In this document: positions 1-9,541 of the stretch, in pieces
Layout of the letters: each line of letters starts with the position of its first letter
Position numbering within the stretch: the first letter of the stretch is position 1
NCBI RefSeq assembly: GCF_024199945.1
Contig: NZ_JANADP010000001.1
Coordinates: 3,906,001 to 3,970,000 of the forward strand
DNA length: 64,000 nucleotides
Source: Bradyrhizobium sp. CCGUVB4N
Lineage (GTDB): Bacteria; Pseudomonadota; Alphaproteobacteria; Rhizobiales; Xanthobacteraceae
Reading direction: 5' to 3'
Program-made: the position numbers and the translations under genes
The notes under the pieces: model-generated
Told to the model about the DNA's origin: nothing
Databases searched by the model: none
Seen by the model: the letters and a program-made list of their open reading frames with translations, nothing else

Positions 1-1
1 C

Positions 2-364
2 GGCACGGTGCGTGATGTCTTCGATCGGCTCGAGACCGACGAGGCGGCACGAATAGCAATCGACGAAGTCAGCCGGACGATTGCCAGTGCGATTCTGGCT
101 GTGCACAGCATTCTCGATTCAGAGATCATCGTGATGGGAGGCAGCATCGGCGCGCGGCCCGAGTTGAAGCTGCGGATCGATGAGTATCTCGGGCGGTGCA
201 TGCGCGAGCCCGTTCGTATCGAGCTCAGCGCGCTCGGCAATCGTGCCACGCTGATCGGTGCGGTCGGCAGCGCGATAGACCTCGTGCATCGCTCGCTGTT
301 TGGCATCGGCAGAGATGCAGGTCCTCTGGCTCTTCCCGCCGTGGCAGCGGATGTTGCGGCATGA
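2..364 (+). CDS. ROK family protein, C-terminal part
   Basis: The reading frame is open from base 2, so the gene begins outside the window and only about 120 C-terminal residues are present. The stretch SEIIVMGGSIGARPEL followed by LGNRATLIGAVGSAI matches the C-terminal half of ROK proteins, where a glycine-rich strand packs against the sugar/nucleotide site. ROK members are either sugar kinases or NagC/XylR-type repressors with an N-terminal helix-turn-helix; the part that would decide is missing. It ends 34 bases before the next gene on the same strand, so it may belong to the same transcription unit. Confidence 0.75.
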   Translation, partial: GTVRDVFDRLETDEAARIAIDEVSRTIASAILAVHSILDSEIIVMGGSIGARPELKLRIDEYLGRCMREPVRIELSALGNRATLIGAVGSAIDLVHRSLFGIGRDAGPLALPAVAADVAA

Positions 365-398
365 CAGAGCATCCGCCGAAAAACGATCGGAGATGGGC

Positions 399-1994
399 AT
401 GATCTGGGGACAGCGCGATTTCATGGTGCCAGGACGCTCCCTGGCAGTCGGCGACCGGGGCATGGTCGCAGCCTCTCACCCCGCTGTGACGTTGGCCGCT
501 GTCGAAATCCTGCGTAGCGGTGGCAACGCCGTCGACGCCGCGATTGCTGCCATCGCTCTTCAGGGCGTCATTGATCCGCACATGACCGGCATCGGTGGCG
601 ACTGCTTTGCGATTTATGCGCCCGCCTCGGGCAAACCCGTCGCCATCAATGGTTCGGGGCGGGCGCCAGCGAAGGCAGAGCTAGGCTGGTTCCGGCAGTC
701 GGGATTGGCGTCGATTCCGGATGACTCGCCCCACGCCGTCACAATTCCGGGGGCGGTCGATGCCTGGTGCCGGCTCTCTGCCGATCATGGCTCAAAAGGT
801 CTGGACGAGGTTTTGGCACCTGCGATCCAGGCGGCCGAGAATGGATTCGTGGTGACTCCGCGCGCCGCCCTGGACTGGGCACGCTATGGCAATCGTATCG
901 AATGGCATCAGACCGGTGTGTCGGTGTATCTGCCCGGTGGCTTTGCGCCCGCCGTCGGCAGCAGGCTCAGCCATCCGGCGCTCGGCGCGACGTTGCGCCG
1001 GATCGCGCGTGAGGGACGCGCTGCATTCTACGAAGGTGCCGTCGCCGAAGAGATCGTCTCAGTCTTGAAGGCGCTGGGCGGACTGATGCAGCTCGAGGAT
1101 CTGGCGAGTGCCCGGTCTGACTACGTGGAGCCGATCAGCGCCGACTACCGTGATCATCAAATCTGGCAATGTCCGCCGAACGGGCAGGGCGTGGCTGCGC
1201 TATTGATCGCCCGAATCCTTGCAGGTTTCGATATGGCGGATCCCGCGCTCGACGAGGCGGACCGCATCCATCTGCTTGCCGAGGCAACCAAGGCCGCTTA
1301 CCGGCAGCGCGATGCGCTCGTCGCTGATCCGTTGTTCCGCCCGTTCGATATCAACGCACTGCTTTCCGAGGGATCAGTCGCGGCTTTGCGCTCTCGCATC
1401 ACGCGCGAGCGGGCGAGCGCTCCGACGGACTTCGACATGCCCGTTCATCGTGATACCGCCTACGTTGCGGTCGCGGATCGTGACGGCAACATGGTGTCTC
1501 TCATCAATTCCCTGTTCTTCGCCTTCGGGAGCGGCATCTATGCGCCTCGCTCCGGCGTGCTGTTGCAGAACCGAGGTTCGGGATTCTCGTTGGTCGAAGG
1601 GCACCCCAATGCCATCGCGCCACGAAAGCGCCCGTTCCACACGATCATTCCAGGTTTGCTCGCCAGGCATGACAGGCCGGTCATGGCTTTTGGCGTCATG
1701 GGCGGGCAATATCAGGCGACAGGACATCTGCAGATCCTGAGTGGCATGCTCGACCGCGGTTTGGACATTCAACAGTCCTCGGATGCACCCCGCAGCTTTG
1801 CATTCGACGGCGCGCTGACGCTCGAGCCCACGATTCCCGGCTCCGTCGCTGACGATTTGATCGGTCGCGGCCATCGCGTGGTCTGGGCCGACGAACCGCT
1901 GGGAGGCTTCCAGGCCGTGCACATCGATGTGTCCCGGGGTGTCATGTTCGGAGCGTCGGATCATCGCAAGGATGGCATCGCGCAGGCGGCGTGA
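399..1994 (+). CDS. Gamma-glutamyltransferase-like N-terminal nucleophile hydrolase
   Basis: About 531 residues, the usual length of the GGT superfamily. The proenzyme cuts itself before a threonine that becomes the nucleophile; here it is Thr353 in HRDTAYVAVADRDGNMVS. The early block GGNAVDAAIA and the later GSGIYAPRSGVLLQNRG are typical of the subgroup that includes oxamate amidohydrolase (HpxW) and bacterial GGT-like enzymes. No signal peptide is evident, so a cytoplasmic amidase role is more likely than periplasmic glutathione breakdown. ATG at 399 is chosen because GGAG lies six bases upstream; ATG 393 and longer starts are possible. The next gene is a peptide-transport ATPase, suggesting the substrate is imported. 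A paralogue lies at 56587. Confidence 0.85.
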   Translation: MIWGQRDFMVPGRSLAVGDRGMVAASHPAVTLAAVEILRSGGNAVDAAIAAIALQGVIDPHMTGIGGDCFAIYAPASGKPVAINGSGRAPAKAELGWFRQSGLASIPDDSPHAVTIPGAVDAWCRLSADHGSKGLDEVLAPAIQAAENGFVVTPRAALDWARYGNRIEWHQTGVSVYLPGGFAPAVGSRLSHPALGATLRRIAREGRAAFYEGAVAEEIVSVLKALGGLMQLEDLASARSDYVEPISADYRDHQIWQCPPNGQGVAALLIARILAGFDMADPALDEADRIHLLAEATKAAYRQRDALVADPLFRPFDINALLSEGSVAALRSRITRERASAPTDFDMPVHRDTAYVAVADRDGNMVSLINSLFFAFGSGIYAPRSGVLLQNRGSGFSLVEGHPNAIAPRKRPFHTIIPGLLARHDRPVMAFGVMGGQYQATGHLQILSGMLDRGLDIQQSSDAPRSFAFDGALTLEPTIPGSVADDLIGRGHRVVWADEPLGGFQAVHIDVSRGVMFGASDHRKDGIAQAA

Positions 1995-2032
1995 TCGAGA
2001 CGAGGGAGAAACGCGATGTTGGATCGGACATC

Positions 2033-3652
2033 ATGAACGACATCGTCGAACCGATCCTGTCTATCGAGCAGCTGACGCTGGCACTCCCCGCCGGCGCCGA
2101 TCGTGCCTTTGCCGTCGAAGACGTCTCGCTTGCCTTGCACGCGCGGGAGATACTCTGTGTTGTCGGCGAATCCGGCTCTGGCAAATCGGTCTGCGCCTTT
2201 GCCGCGATGGGCCTGCTGCCGCAAGTTATTCGCCCGGTCGCAGGGACCATTCGGTTCGAAGGGCGCGACCTGCTGGGGCTGGCGCCGGCAGAATGGCGGA
2301 CGTTGCGCGGGCGGCGTATCGCAATGATCTTTCAGGAGCCGATGACGGCGCTTAATCCTGTCATCAGGATCGGCGATCAAATCATGGAGGCGTTCGAGGC
2401 GCACGAGCAGCTCACCCCGCCTGAACGGCAGGTGCGCATGCGCGCACTCCTCGAAGAGGTTGGCTTGCGCGATCTGGAGCGGATCATCCGCAGCTATCCG
2501 CATCAATTGTCGGGCGGACAACGTCAGCGCGCCATGATCGCCATGGCGCTGGCGCTGGAGCCGTCGGTTCTGGTGGCAGACGAGCCAACCACAGCACTTG
2601 ACGTCACCACGCAAGCGCAAATCCTTCGGCTCATCCGCGACCTTCAACAGCGGCGCGGCATGGCGGTGCTTTTCATCACCCACGATTTCGGCGTCGTTGC
2701 CGACATCGCGGACCGCGTCGCGGTCATGGAGAAGGGGCGGCTGGTTGAACAGGGGCCGGTCGAAGACGTTCTGAGGCGCCCGCGGGATCCTTATACACGC
2801 CGGCTGCTCGCCGCCGTACCGGGTGGAGTTCCGCCAGAGCGTGCGCAAGTCAAGGACGAACCGATCGCCTGTGCCACGACCGGGCTTGCAAAGACTTATC
2901 GGGGGAGCGGGTGGTTTGGAGCGCAGACCGAGGTCGCGGCCGTCAAGGACGTGAGCTTCGAGATCCGGCGCGGCGAGACGCTCGGACTGGTCGGTGAGTC
3001 GGGCTCCGGCAAGAGCACGATCGGACGATTGGTGATGCGTCTTACCGACGCCGACGCAGGTGTGGTCCGCATCGGCGAACTTGATTTCTCCGAGGTTCGC
3101 GGAGCGCGCTTGCGGGCTGCCCGCAAGCACATACAGATGGTTTTCCAGGATCCGTTCGCCTCGCTCAATCCGCGTCGCCGTGTCGGCCGGATCATCGCCG
3201 ACGGTCCAATTGCGCATGGCGTTCCGGCAGCACAGGCCTTCGTCCGCGCCGAGGAGCTTTTGGCCCTCGTTGGTCTCGATACCGCCGCCGCGCGACGCTT
3301 TCCGCATGAGTTTTCCGGCGGACAGCGCCAGCGGATCGGCATTGCGCGCGCGCTGGCGCTCGACCCGGAGGTACTGGTCGCGGACGAACCTGTGTCGGCG
3401 CTCGACGTCTCGGTCCAGGCGCAGGTGCTCGCTTTGCTCGAGACACTGAAACAGAAGCTGCGGCTGGCGGTGCTGTTCATCACCCACGATCTCAACGTGG
3501 CGGCCCAGGTCTGCGATCGGATCGCCGTCATGCGCCTTGGTGAGATCGTCGAGATCAGGCCGACCGTTGATCTGCTCAATCGGCCTGAGCATCCCTACAC
3601 GCAGGCATTGCTGGCCGCAATTCCGGGGCGGCAACGCAAAGCGCCGAACTGA
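2033..3652 (+). CDS. Dipeptide/oligopeptide ABC transporter ATPase, two fused ATPase domains
   Basis: A 539-residue protein with two complete ABC cassettes in tandem, equivalent to DppD plus DppF, as in GsiA-type proteins. The first cassette has Walker A GESGSGKS at about residues 45-52 and signature LSGGQRQRAMIAMAL; the second has Walker A GESGSGKS at about 321-328 and signature FSGGQRQRIGIARAL. Each half ends with the oligopeptide-type C-terminal region (RDPYTRRLLAAVP, EHPYTQALLAAIP). It would power a peptide or amide importer whose binding protein and permeases are not in the window and presumably lie upstream. ATG 2033 is preferred over GTG 1991, which overlaps the preceding gene's stop. 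Confidence 0.92.
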   Translation: MNDIVEPILSIEQLTLALPAGADRAFAVEDVSLALHAREILCVVGESGSGKSVCAFAAMGLLPQVIRPVAGTIRFEGRDLLGLAPAEWRTLRGRRIAMIFQEPMTALNPVIRIGDQIMEAFEAHEQLTPPERQVRMRALLEEVGLRDLERIIRSYPHQLSGGQRQRAMIAMALALEPSVLVADEPTTALDVTTQAQILRLIRDLQQRRGMAVLFITHDFGVVADIADRVAVMEKGRLVEQGPVEDVLRRPRDPYTRRLLAAVPGGVPPERAQVKDEPIACATTGLAKTYRGSGWFGAQTEVAAVKDVSFEIRRGETLGLVGESGSGKSTIGRLVMRLTDADAGVVRIGELDFSEVRGARLRAARKHIQMVFQDPFASLNPRRRVGRIIADGPIAHGVPAAQAFVRAEELLALVGLDTAAARRFPHEFSGGQRQRIGIARALALDPEVLVADEPVSALDVSVQAQVLALLETLKQKLRLAVLFITHDLNVAAQVCDRIAVMRLGEIVEIRPTVDLLNRPEHPYTQALLAAIPGRQRKAPN

Positions 3653-3681
3653 TCCACGCTCGTCATTGAAGGAGGTCTGAT

Positions 3682-4911
3682 ATGCAGAAGCTCACCGAAC
3701 TTCCGATCCTGCGTGTCGGGCTGATCGGCAGCGGCTTTATCGCCGCGTTCCATCTGCAGTCCATGCTTGGCGTACGTAATGTCAGCGTCGGCGGCGTGTA
3801 CAGCCGCTCTGCTGAGCGTCGTGAGCGCATCGCGGACAGGGCGCGCAGTCTTGGCCTTGGACAGGCGCATGTGTTCGACAGCATCGAGGCGATGGCCATG
3901 TCCGGCGAGGTCGATGCGCTCTGGCTCTTGACGCCGAACGACACCCGTCTTGACATCATGCGCGAGATCCACCGTGTGACCAAGGCCGGAGCTCCTCTGC
4001 GCGCCGTTGCCTGCGAAAAGCCGCTGGCCCGCACGCTTGCCGAAGCACGGGAAATGCGCCGGCTTGCCGAAGATGCGGGCCTGCTCCACGGCTATCTGGA
4101 AAACCAGATATTTTCGACTGCGGTGATGCGCGGCAAGGACATCATCTGGCGACGCGCCGTGCCTGGGAGCGGCCGCCCTTATCTTGCTCGCGCGGCTGAG
4201 GAACATTCCGGACCGCACGAGCCATGGTTCTGGCAAGGCGATAAGCAAGGTGGCGACGTGCTCTCCGACATGATGTGCCATTCGGTCGAGGTCGCACGGT
4301 TCATGCTGACTGCGCCCGGTGCGAAGCGCGAGTCCTTGCGGCTGGTCAGCGCCAACGCCACGACGGCCAATCTCAAATGGACACGGCCCCGCTATGCCGC
4401 CGACCTCAAGGCGCGAATGGGCATCGACTTTGCAAAGCGTCCCGTCGAGGATTTCGCGCGCGGCATCCTCACGATGGAAGATGCCGACGGGCATCAACTG
4501 ATGATCGAGGCAACGACCTCATGGGCTTACGTTGGCGCCGGGCTGCGTATCCAGCTCGAGTTGCTCGGCCCTGAATACTCGATGGAGTTCTCGTCACTTT
4601 CGACTGGGCTCAAGGTCTTCCTGTCACGCACGCTCACCGGGTCGGAAGGCGAGGATCTGGTCGAGAAGCAGAATGCGGAACAAGGCCTGATGCCTGTGGT
4701 CGAGGACGAAGCTGGCATCTATGGTTACACGGACGAAAACCGTCATATGGTCGAGGCGTTCAGGCTTGGTAACAGCCCCGCCGAAACCTTTGACGACGGA
4801 GTCGGGGTTATGGAAATGCTCATGGGACTCTATCGCTCGGCGGAACTCGGCCGGAGCGTGCATTTTCCGGATCCTGAGCTCGAGCACTACGTGCCGCTGG
4901 TGGCTCGGTGA
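3682..4911 (+). CDS. Gfo/Idh/MocA family oxidoreductase
   Basis: A 409-residue NAD(P)-dependent oxidoreductase. The N-terminus GLIGSGFIAAFH is the Rossmann nucleotide-binding loop, and ACEKPLARTLAEA is the conserved EKP motif whose lysine takes part in catalysis. The family oxidises or reduces hydroxyl groups of sugars, inositols and related compounds. A strong ribosome-binding site (GAAGGAGG) fixes the start at 3682. It follows the ABC ATPase by 29 bases and converges on rhaK. Its pairing with a peptide-type ATPase and an amidohydrolase rather than a sugar transporter is unusual, so I cannot name the substrate. Confidence 0.85.
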   Translation: MQKLTELPILRVGLIGSGFIAAFHLQSMLGVRNVSVGGVYSRSAERRERIADRARSLGLGQAHVFDSIEAMAMSGEVDALWLLTPNDTRLDIMREIHRVTKAGAPLRAVACEKPLARTLAEAREMRRLAEDAGLLHGYLENQIFSTAVMRGKDIIWRRAVPGSGRPYLARAAEEHSGPHEPWFWQGDKQGGDVLSDMMCHSVEVARFMLTAPGAKRESLRLVSANATTANLKWTRPRYAADLKARMGIDFAKRPVEDFARGILTMEDADGHQLMIEATTSWAYVGAGLRIQLELLGPEYSMEFSSLSTGLKVFLSRTLTGSEGEDLVEKQNAEQGLMPVVEDEAGIYGYTDENRHMVEAFRLGNSPAETFDDGVGVMEMLMGLYRSAELGRSVHFPDPELEHYVPLVAR

Positions 4912-4959
4912 CGAGGGAGCTGGGCATACGATGCGAGCGCTGCTCGCCCGTTCGGGGGC

Positions 4960-6324
4960 TCACCGAGCGATCGTGCCGACTGCTGCCGTCCAGGCCTCGC
5001 GATAAGAATCGAGGCCGGCAATCGAAATCGCAGCGACGGGTGCCGGCTCGGCGACATGGTAAGAGGGGAGCCAGTGCGCGAGCATTGCGGCGCCGCGTGC
5101 CGTGCCGGCGGCATCTTCCGCGGCAAAGACGCGCTGCGTCGGTCGTAATGCGCCGAGCGTCTGGCAGAACGGAAGATTGCCGGCGAAGGTTCCTTCCACG
5201 ATGAGATCTCCGCTGTCTGCTCCCATCCGCGTCAGCATCAGATCGCTGACCAGAGCACAGTAGAGCGTCGCAAGCGCGGTTCGATCGCGCGCTGCGACTT
5301 CCCCGTGGATCACACCCTTGGTCGTCGCATAAGGTCCGCCCTGGCCGGAGAAGCAGGGCAGAGCCATCGCGCCCGAGGCGATGACGCGCTCGATTGCGTC
5401 GAGATCTGGATTGCCGCCGCCGCCCGCGATGATGGCGTATTCGCGGCCGCCCATGAAGCGTCCGCAGGCGATGGGCCGGCCCAGCGCGTCGACATTGGCG
5501 AGCGTGTCGTCGCGCGGATCGAGCTGATCGAGCGAAAGGCCGACGCTCATCAGGATCACCCAGGTGCCTGTCGATAACACAGTGAATGGCGCCTGGCGGG
5601 AGACGAGGTAGGGCAGGAGCGATGCGTTGGAATCGTGGATACCACAAAAGACGGGCGTTTCAGGCCCAAGCCCGGTTGCGGCGGCGATTTCAGACGTGAT
5701 CGGGCCGAGCGGATCGAAGGCACGGCGCAGCGGCGGCAGCAAGTGATCGACGTCGAGGCCTCTGACGAGGCTCGAGATTTGTCCCTGTCGCGGCATCCAG
5801 AGATCGGTATGGGCGCCGATGGTCGTGACTTCGGAGACCGCGACGCCGCTGAGGCGCCAGGTCCAGTATTGCGGATAGCCGACGAAATACCTCGCTTTGG
5901 CGAAGAGGTCCGGACAGCGCCATTTCTGATAGGCCAGCTGCCGTCCGAGATTGAGGCCAGCGGGCAGCTTCGGCGAGAGGCTCTCCGAAAAGGGGGGCCG
6001 CAGCTTCGCATACTCGGGCTCGATCGCGTCTACGCCCGTGAATTCATAGTCCATGAGCGGAGCTGCGAGCTCGCCGTCGCCGATCAAGGCGCCGGCTGCA
6101 CCATGCGCGGTCGGAACGATCGCACTGATCTGATGCGTGCGTGCGGCTTCACGAAGCGCATCGAGGAAAAAGCTCCATGCGCTCTCCACGTCTTCGTGCG
6201 GATAAGGCGGTCCGGGCAAAACGCGGTTGGGCGCCGACTTTTCCCAAAGGAGCCGGCCTTCGTCGAACAGGGCAAGCTTGACATTGGTCTTGCCGATGTC
6301 GAGCACCGCGACCGTCTGGCTCAT
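4960..6324 (-). CDS. rhaK: Rhamnose-locus FGGY sugar kinase (RhaK type)
   Basis: About 454 residues of the FGGY carbohydrate kinase fold. The N-terminal phosphate loop LDIGKTNVKLALFDEG and the second-domain glycines (TVLSTGTWVILMS, IIAGGGGNPDLDAIE) are visible. In Rhizobium leguminosarum the equivalent RhaK phosphorylates rhamnulose and is also needed for rhamnose import. It is the last gene of the leftward rha unit, 76 bases after rhaS and separated from it by a 14-bp stem-loop. ATG 6324 is chosen; an in-frame GTG at 6336 is the alternative and neither has a strong ribosome-binding site. It converges on the oxidoreductase ending at 4911. Confidence 0.85.
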   Translation of the reverse strand: MSQTVAVLDIGKTNVKLALFDEGRLLWEKSAPNRVLPGPPYPHEDVESAWSFFLDALREAARTHQISAIVPTAHGAAGALIGDGELAAPLMDYEFTGVDAIEPEYAKLRPPFSESLSPKLPAGLNLGRQLAYQKWRCPDLFAKARYFVGYPQYWTWRLSGVAVSEVTTIGAHTDLWMPRQGQISSLVRGLDVDHLLPPLRRAFDPLGPITSEIAAATGLGPETPVFCGIHDSNASLLPYLVSRQAPFTVLSTGTWVILMSVGLSLDQLDPRDDTLANVDALGRPIACGRFMGGREYAIIAGGGGNPDLDAIERVIASGAMALPCFSGQGGPYATTKGVIHGEVAARDRTALATLYCALVSDLMLTRMGADSGDLIVEGTFAGNLPFCQTLGALRPTQRVFAAEDAAGTARGAAMLAHWLPSYHVAEPAPVAAISIAGLDSYREAWTAAVGTIAR

Positions 6325-6359
6325 CGTCAAGCTCACGGCAAAAGAACGATTTCAACAAG

Positions 6360-6392
6360 CGTCGCCCGGCCGCGTTCGGCGGCCGGGCGACG
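6360..6392 (-). promoter_or_regulatory. Perfect stem-loop between rhaS and rhaK
   Basis: Arms CGTCGCCCGGCCGC (6360-6373) and its exact reverse complement (6379-6392) enclose a five-base loop. In the direction of transcription it starts nine bases after the rhaS stop and is not followed by a U-run. It is therefore more likely an mRNA stabiliser or partial terminator that raises binding-protein output than a full stop. Confidence 0.7.
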
Positions 6393-6400
6393 AGTTCAGA

Positions 6401-7516
6401 TCAGAAATCGAAGTCCTTGATGTTCTGCTTCGTGAAGATGAACGGGGCCCCGAGCAGGATCTCGCTGCCATTGACCACGTTCAGCTTGCCGAGCTTGCCC
6501 GCGTCCACCGAGGTCGCGCCGGGCTTCAGGCTGCCGTCGACGACGGCCCGCATCACGTAGGTCGCGGCATAGCCGAGATCGACCGGGTTCCACAACACGA
6601 CCGACTTGACGCAATCGGCATTGACATACGGCTTCATCGCATTGGGCGTGGCGAGGCCGACCACCGCCACCTTGCCGCAGAGCTTGGCCTTGGTCACGGC
6701 TTCCGCCGAAGCAGGCGTTGCGACCGAAGTCATGCCGAACAGCCCGGCAAGCTTGTCGCCATGCTTGTTGATGAGCGTCGTTGCCTGGTTGAAGGACAGG
6801 TTATTGTCCTCCTGAGCCTCGACCGTTTCGAGCCATGTCAGCTTGGGATGACACTTCTGAGCATAGGCCCACATCTCGGCGATCCAGCGTGCCTGGTTCG
6901 GCGTCGTGAAAGTCGAGGTGACGATCGCGAAGCTCTTGTCCTCGCCAGCCTCCTTGGCCATCGAGTCGATCATCGACTTGGCGATGCCGTTGAACTCGGC
7001 CTGGTTGACGAACCATTCGCGCGCATCCGGCGACGAGTTGGCGTCATAGCCGACGACATGGATGCCCTTCGACAGCGCCTTCTTCAGGACCGGCGCGATC
7101 GCCACCGGATCATTGGCAGCGAAGAGAATGCCGTCGACGCCGCTGGTGATGTAGTTGTCGATGAACTTGATCTGCTCGTCGATCTTGGCCTCGGTCGGGC
7201 CGTCGGTCTTCACCGTGACATTGCCGAGCGCCTTGGCGGCGTCCTGCATACCCTTCGACGTCGCGTTGAAATAGCCGATGCCGATCAGCTTCGGTACGTC
7301 GACCAGCGTGATCGGTTTGCCGGCCTTGTCGGCAGCATTGCTTGGCCGGCCGCCGTCATAGGGCTTGGCAGCGGGAGCGGCGCTGGCCTCGCCGGCAGAA
7401 CAGGCAAGGGGATTGACTGGGAGGTCGTCCGCACCGTCCCATCTCTTGTCCGCCGCAGAGGCGGTCCCCGCCAGCAGCGTCGCGCCGAGGAATGCAGCAG
7501 CTAATCCGAGCTTCAT
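6401..7516 (-). CDS. rhaS: Rhamnose ABC transporter periplasmic binding protein
   Basis: A 371-residue family-2 sugar-binding protein (ribose/AI-2/rhamnose type). Residues 1-22 form a signal peptide ending LAGTASA before ADKRWDG. The mature part has the type I periplasmic fold: IGYFNATSKGMQDAAKALG, a DGILFAANDP segment and a hinge near VNADCVKSVVLWNP. The start at 7516 is set by GGGAGG eight bases upstream; the longer open frame has no such site. It follows the permease by 49 bases and sits late in the operon, whereas in R. leguminosarum rhaS comes right after rhaR. Confidence 0.9.
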   Translation of the reverse strand: MKLGLAAAFLGATLLAGTASAADKRWDGADDLPVNPLACSAGEASAAPAAKPYDGGRPSNAADKAGKPITLVDVPKLIGIGYFNATSKGMQDAAKALGNVTVKTDGPTEAKIDEQIKFIDNYITSGVDGILFAANDPVAIAPVLKKALSKGIHVVGYDANSSPDAREWFVNQAEFNGIAKSMIDSMAKEAGEDKSFAIVTSTFTTPNQARWIAEMWAYAQKCHPKLTWLETVEAQEDNNLSFNQATTLINKHGDKLAGLFGMTSVATPASAEAVTKAKLCGKVAVVGLATPNAMKPYVNADCVKSVVLWNPVDLGYAATYVMRAVVDGSLKPGATSVDAGKLGKLNVVNGSEILLGAPFIFTKQNIKDFDF

Positions 7517-7565
7517 TTTGTTTTCCTCCCATGTTGATGCCGCTTTTTCGCGGCCATTGACGCCA

Positions 7566-8558
7566 TCATACGCCTTCGCGTCGCCGCTGGAGCGAACTCG
7601 CCACAAGAGTTGAAAGGATGAGGACCGTGCCGATGACGACGATCGTCGCGTCGCCCTTGACACCGGTCAGCGCTAACCCGTTTTTCAAGAGCTGGATCAT
7701 CGCCAGGCCGACCACCGTGCCCCAGATCGTGCCGACGCCTCCGAATATGCTGGTTCCGCCGAGCACCACCGCCGCGATCACGTCGAGCTCATAGCCGATC
7801 CCCATGTCGGAGCGGGTCGTGGTCACGCGTGAGACGAGAACGCAAGCGGAAATGCCGGCCATGAGGCCAGATAGCGTGTAGATGATCAGTTTGACGCGAT
7901 CGACCGGCAAACCGGAGAAACGCGCGGCGGTCTCGTTGCTGCCGATCGCATAGAGCGTTCGGCCGAAGGTGGTTCGGTCGAGAACGATTGCCGAGACCAC
8001 GATTGCGATCAGCAAGAGCCAGAGCTGCGCCGGCACGCCGAACAGGTTTTCCTGCCCGACGAAGTAGAACCATTCCGGGTAGCCGCGCACCGAACGCGCC
8101 TGGCTGATGCCCTCGGCGAGCCCGCGGTAGAGGGCGAGTGTCGCGATGGTCATGATCAGCGGCGGCACTTTCACTCTGGTGATGACGATCCCGTTAAGAA
8201 AGCCCGCCGTGGCGCCGACGAGCAGCGAGAAGCCAATCGCCAGCGGCAAGGGAAAGCCGAAAACCTTCCAGGAATAGCCGAGCAGGATCGCGCAGAGCCC
8301 GACGATCGAGCCGACCGAGAGATCGATGCCGCCGGTGATGATGATGAAGGTCATCGGCAGTGCGATGAGCCCAACCTCGGTCGTCAGCCTGCCTTGATTG
8401 AGCAGATTGTCGAGCGTGAGGAAGCGGCTGTTCAAGCCCCCGAGCCCGATCAGTGCAATGAGCAGGATCACCGCGAGCATGGTCTCGTGGCGCAGCAGCC
8501 ACCAGGGCACGACGCGCTTGGCGGCCTGGGGGAGAGGGATCTCGCTCATGGCGCTCAT
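7566..8558 (-). CDS. rhaQ: Rhamnose ABC transporter permease (second)
   Basis: A 330-residue RbsC/BPD_transp_2 family inner-membrane permease. The conserved block FIIITGGIDLSVGSIVGLC is present, and NETAARFSGLPVDRVKL is the cytoplasmic loop that docks on the ATPase. About eight to ten hydrophobic segments are seen. The start codon at 8558 overlaps the stop of the upstream permease in an ATGA arrangement, indicating coupled translation; ATG 8549 is an alternative. It forms a heterodimer with the product of the upstream gene. Confidence 0.88.
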   Translation of the reverse strand: MSAMSEIPLPQAAKRVVPWWLLRHETMLAVILLIALIGLGGLNSRFLTLDNLLNQGRLTTEVGLIALPMTFIIITGGIDLSVGSIVGLCAILLGYSWKVFGFPLPLAIGFSLLVGATAGFLNGIVITRVKVPPLIMTIATLALYRGLAEGISQARSVRGYPEWFYFVGQENLFGVPAQLWLLLIAIVVSAIVLDRTTFGRTLYAIGSNETAARFSGLPVDRVKLIIYTLSGLMAGISACVLVSRVTTTRSDMGIGYELDVIAAVVLGGTSIFGGVGTIWGTVVGLAMIQLLKNGLALTGVKGDATIVVIGTVLILSTLVASSLQRRREGV

Positions 8559-9541
8559 GCTCCGGCTGTGCGCCGGCGCCGCAGAATGTCGGCGATCACG
8601 GTCACGAGGATGAGCACGCCCTGAACTGCGCGGATCCAGTAGGGCGAGACGTCGATGAAGACCAGCGCGCTGGCAATCTCGGCGATCAGGACGGCGGCAA
8701 GGGTCGAGCCGACCACCGTGCCGACGCCGCCGAGAATGCTGACGCCGCCGACGACGGACGCGGTGATGATCGTCAGCTCGAGATTGGGCGGCACGGTCGA
8801 CTGGATGACGCGCAGTTGGGTCGCGTAGAGCAGGGCGGCGGCGCCGGCGAACAAGCCGTGCAGCGCGAAGACCATCACGACCGTGCGCGGCTGCGAAATG
8901 CCGCAGAGCCGCGCGGCTTCGGCATTGCCTCCGACGGCGTAGATCGCGCGTCCCGAGGCCGAGTAGCGCATCCACAATGCGGCCAGGAGCGTTACCAGGA
9001 TCATGAGAAAAACCGGAAACGGCAGCACACCGAGTAGTTCGATATCGGCGAGATGGAAACTGTCAGGCAGATCGGTGATCCATTTGCCTCCGGTGACGCT
9101 GATCAGCCCGCCCTTGAGGATCGACAGCATGCCGAGCGTCACCACGATCGCTGGAATGCGCAGATAGGCGATGATGACGCCCTGCAACGCCATCACGACC
9201 ACGCCGGCAACGAGCGCCGCCAGCCAGGCGACCACGATCGGCGCGCCGTTCACCGCCAGAGTGCCGCTGATCGTCGCCAGGACGCCGATCAGCGCGCCGA
9301 CGGAAATGTCGATATTGCCGGAAATGATCACCATCGACATGCCGACCGCGGCGACGGCGATATAGGCGTTGCCCAGCAGCACGTCGGAAAGATTGCGCGC
9401 CGCCAGAAAGCGCGGATTGTAAAGGCCGACCACGATGGCGAGCCCGATCACCGCGATCGCGAGCAAAGCCTCCTGCGAGGCAAACGCCTTCAGCCTCCGC
9501 CGCGGGTCGGTCTCGGCACCGGCTAAGGTCACCGCCGTCAT
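8555..9541 (-). CDS. rhaP: Rhamnose ABC transporter permease (first)
   Basis: A 328-residue RbsC-like permease with the hallmark VIISGNIDISVGALIGVLA and the coupling loop GGNAEAARLCGISQPRTV. It is clearly paralogous to the following permease; together they form the membrane channel. The start at 9541 overlaps the stop of the ATPase gene by four bases (ATGA), and its own stop overlaps the next start in the same way, so three consecutive genes are translationally coupled. Confidence 0.88.
   Translation of the reverse strand: MTAVTLAGAETDPRRRLKAFASQEALLAIAVIGLAIVVGLYNPRFLAARNLSDVLLGNAYIAVAAVGMSMVIISGNIDISVGALIGVLATISGTLAVNGAPIVVAWLAALVAGVVVMALQGVIIAYLRIPAIVVTLGMLSILKGGLISVTGGKWITDLPDSFHLADIELLGVLPFPVFLMILVTLLAALWMRYSASGRAIYAVGGNAEAARLCGISQPRTVVMVFALHGLFAGAAALLYATQLRVIQSTVPPNLELTIITASVVGGVSILGGVGTVVGSTLAAVLIAEIASALVFIDVSPYWIRAVQGVLILVTVIADILRRRRTAGA

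Noticed and set aside
1961..3634. Leftward 557-codon frame opposite the dipeptide ATPase
   Set aside because: The forward frame has two complete ABC cassettes; the reverse frame has none and is low complexity.
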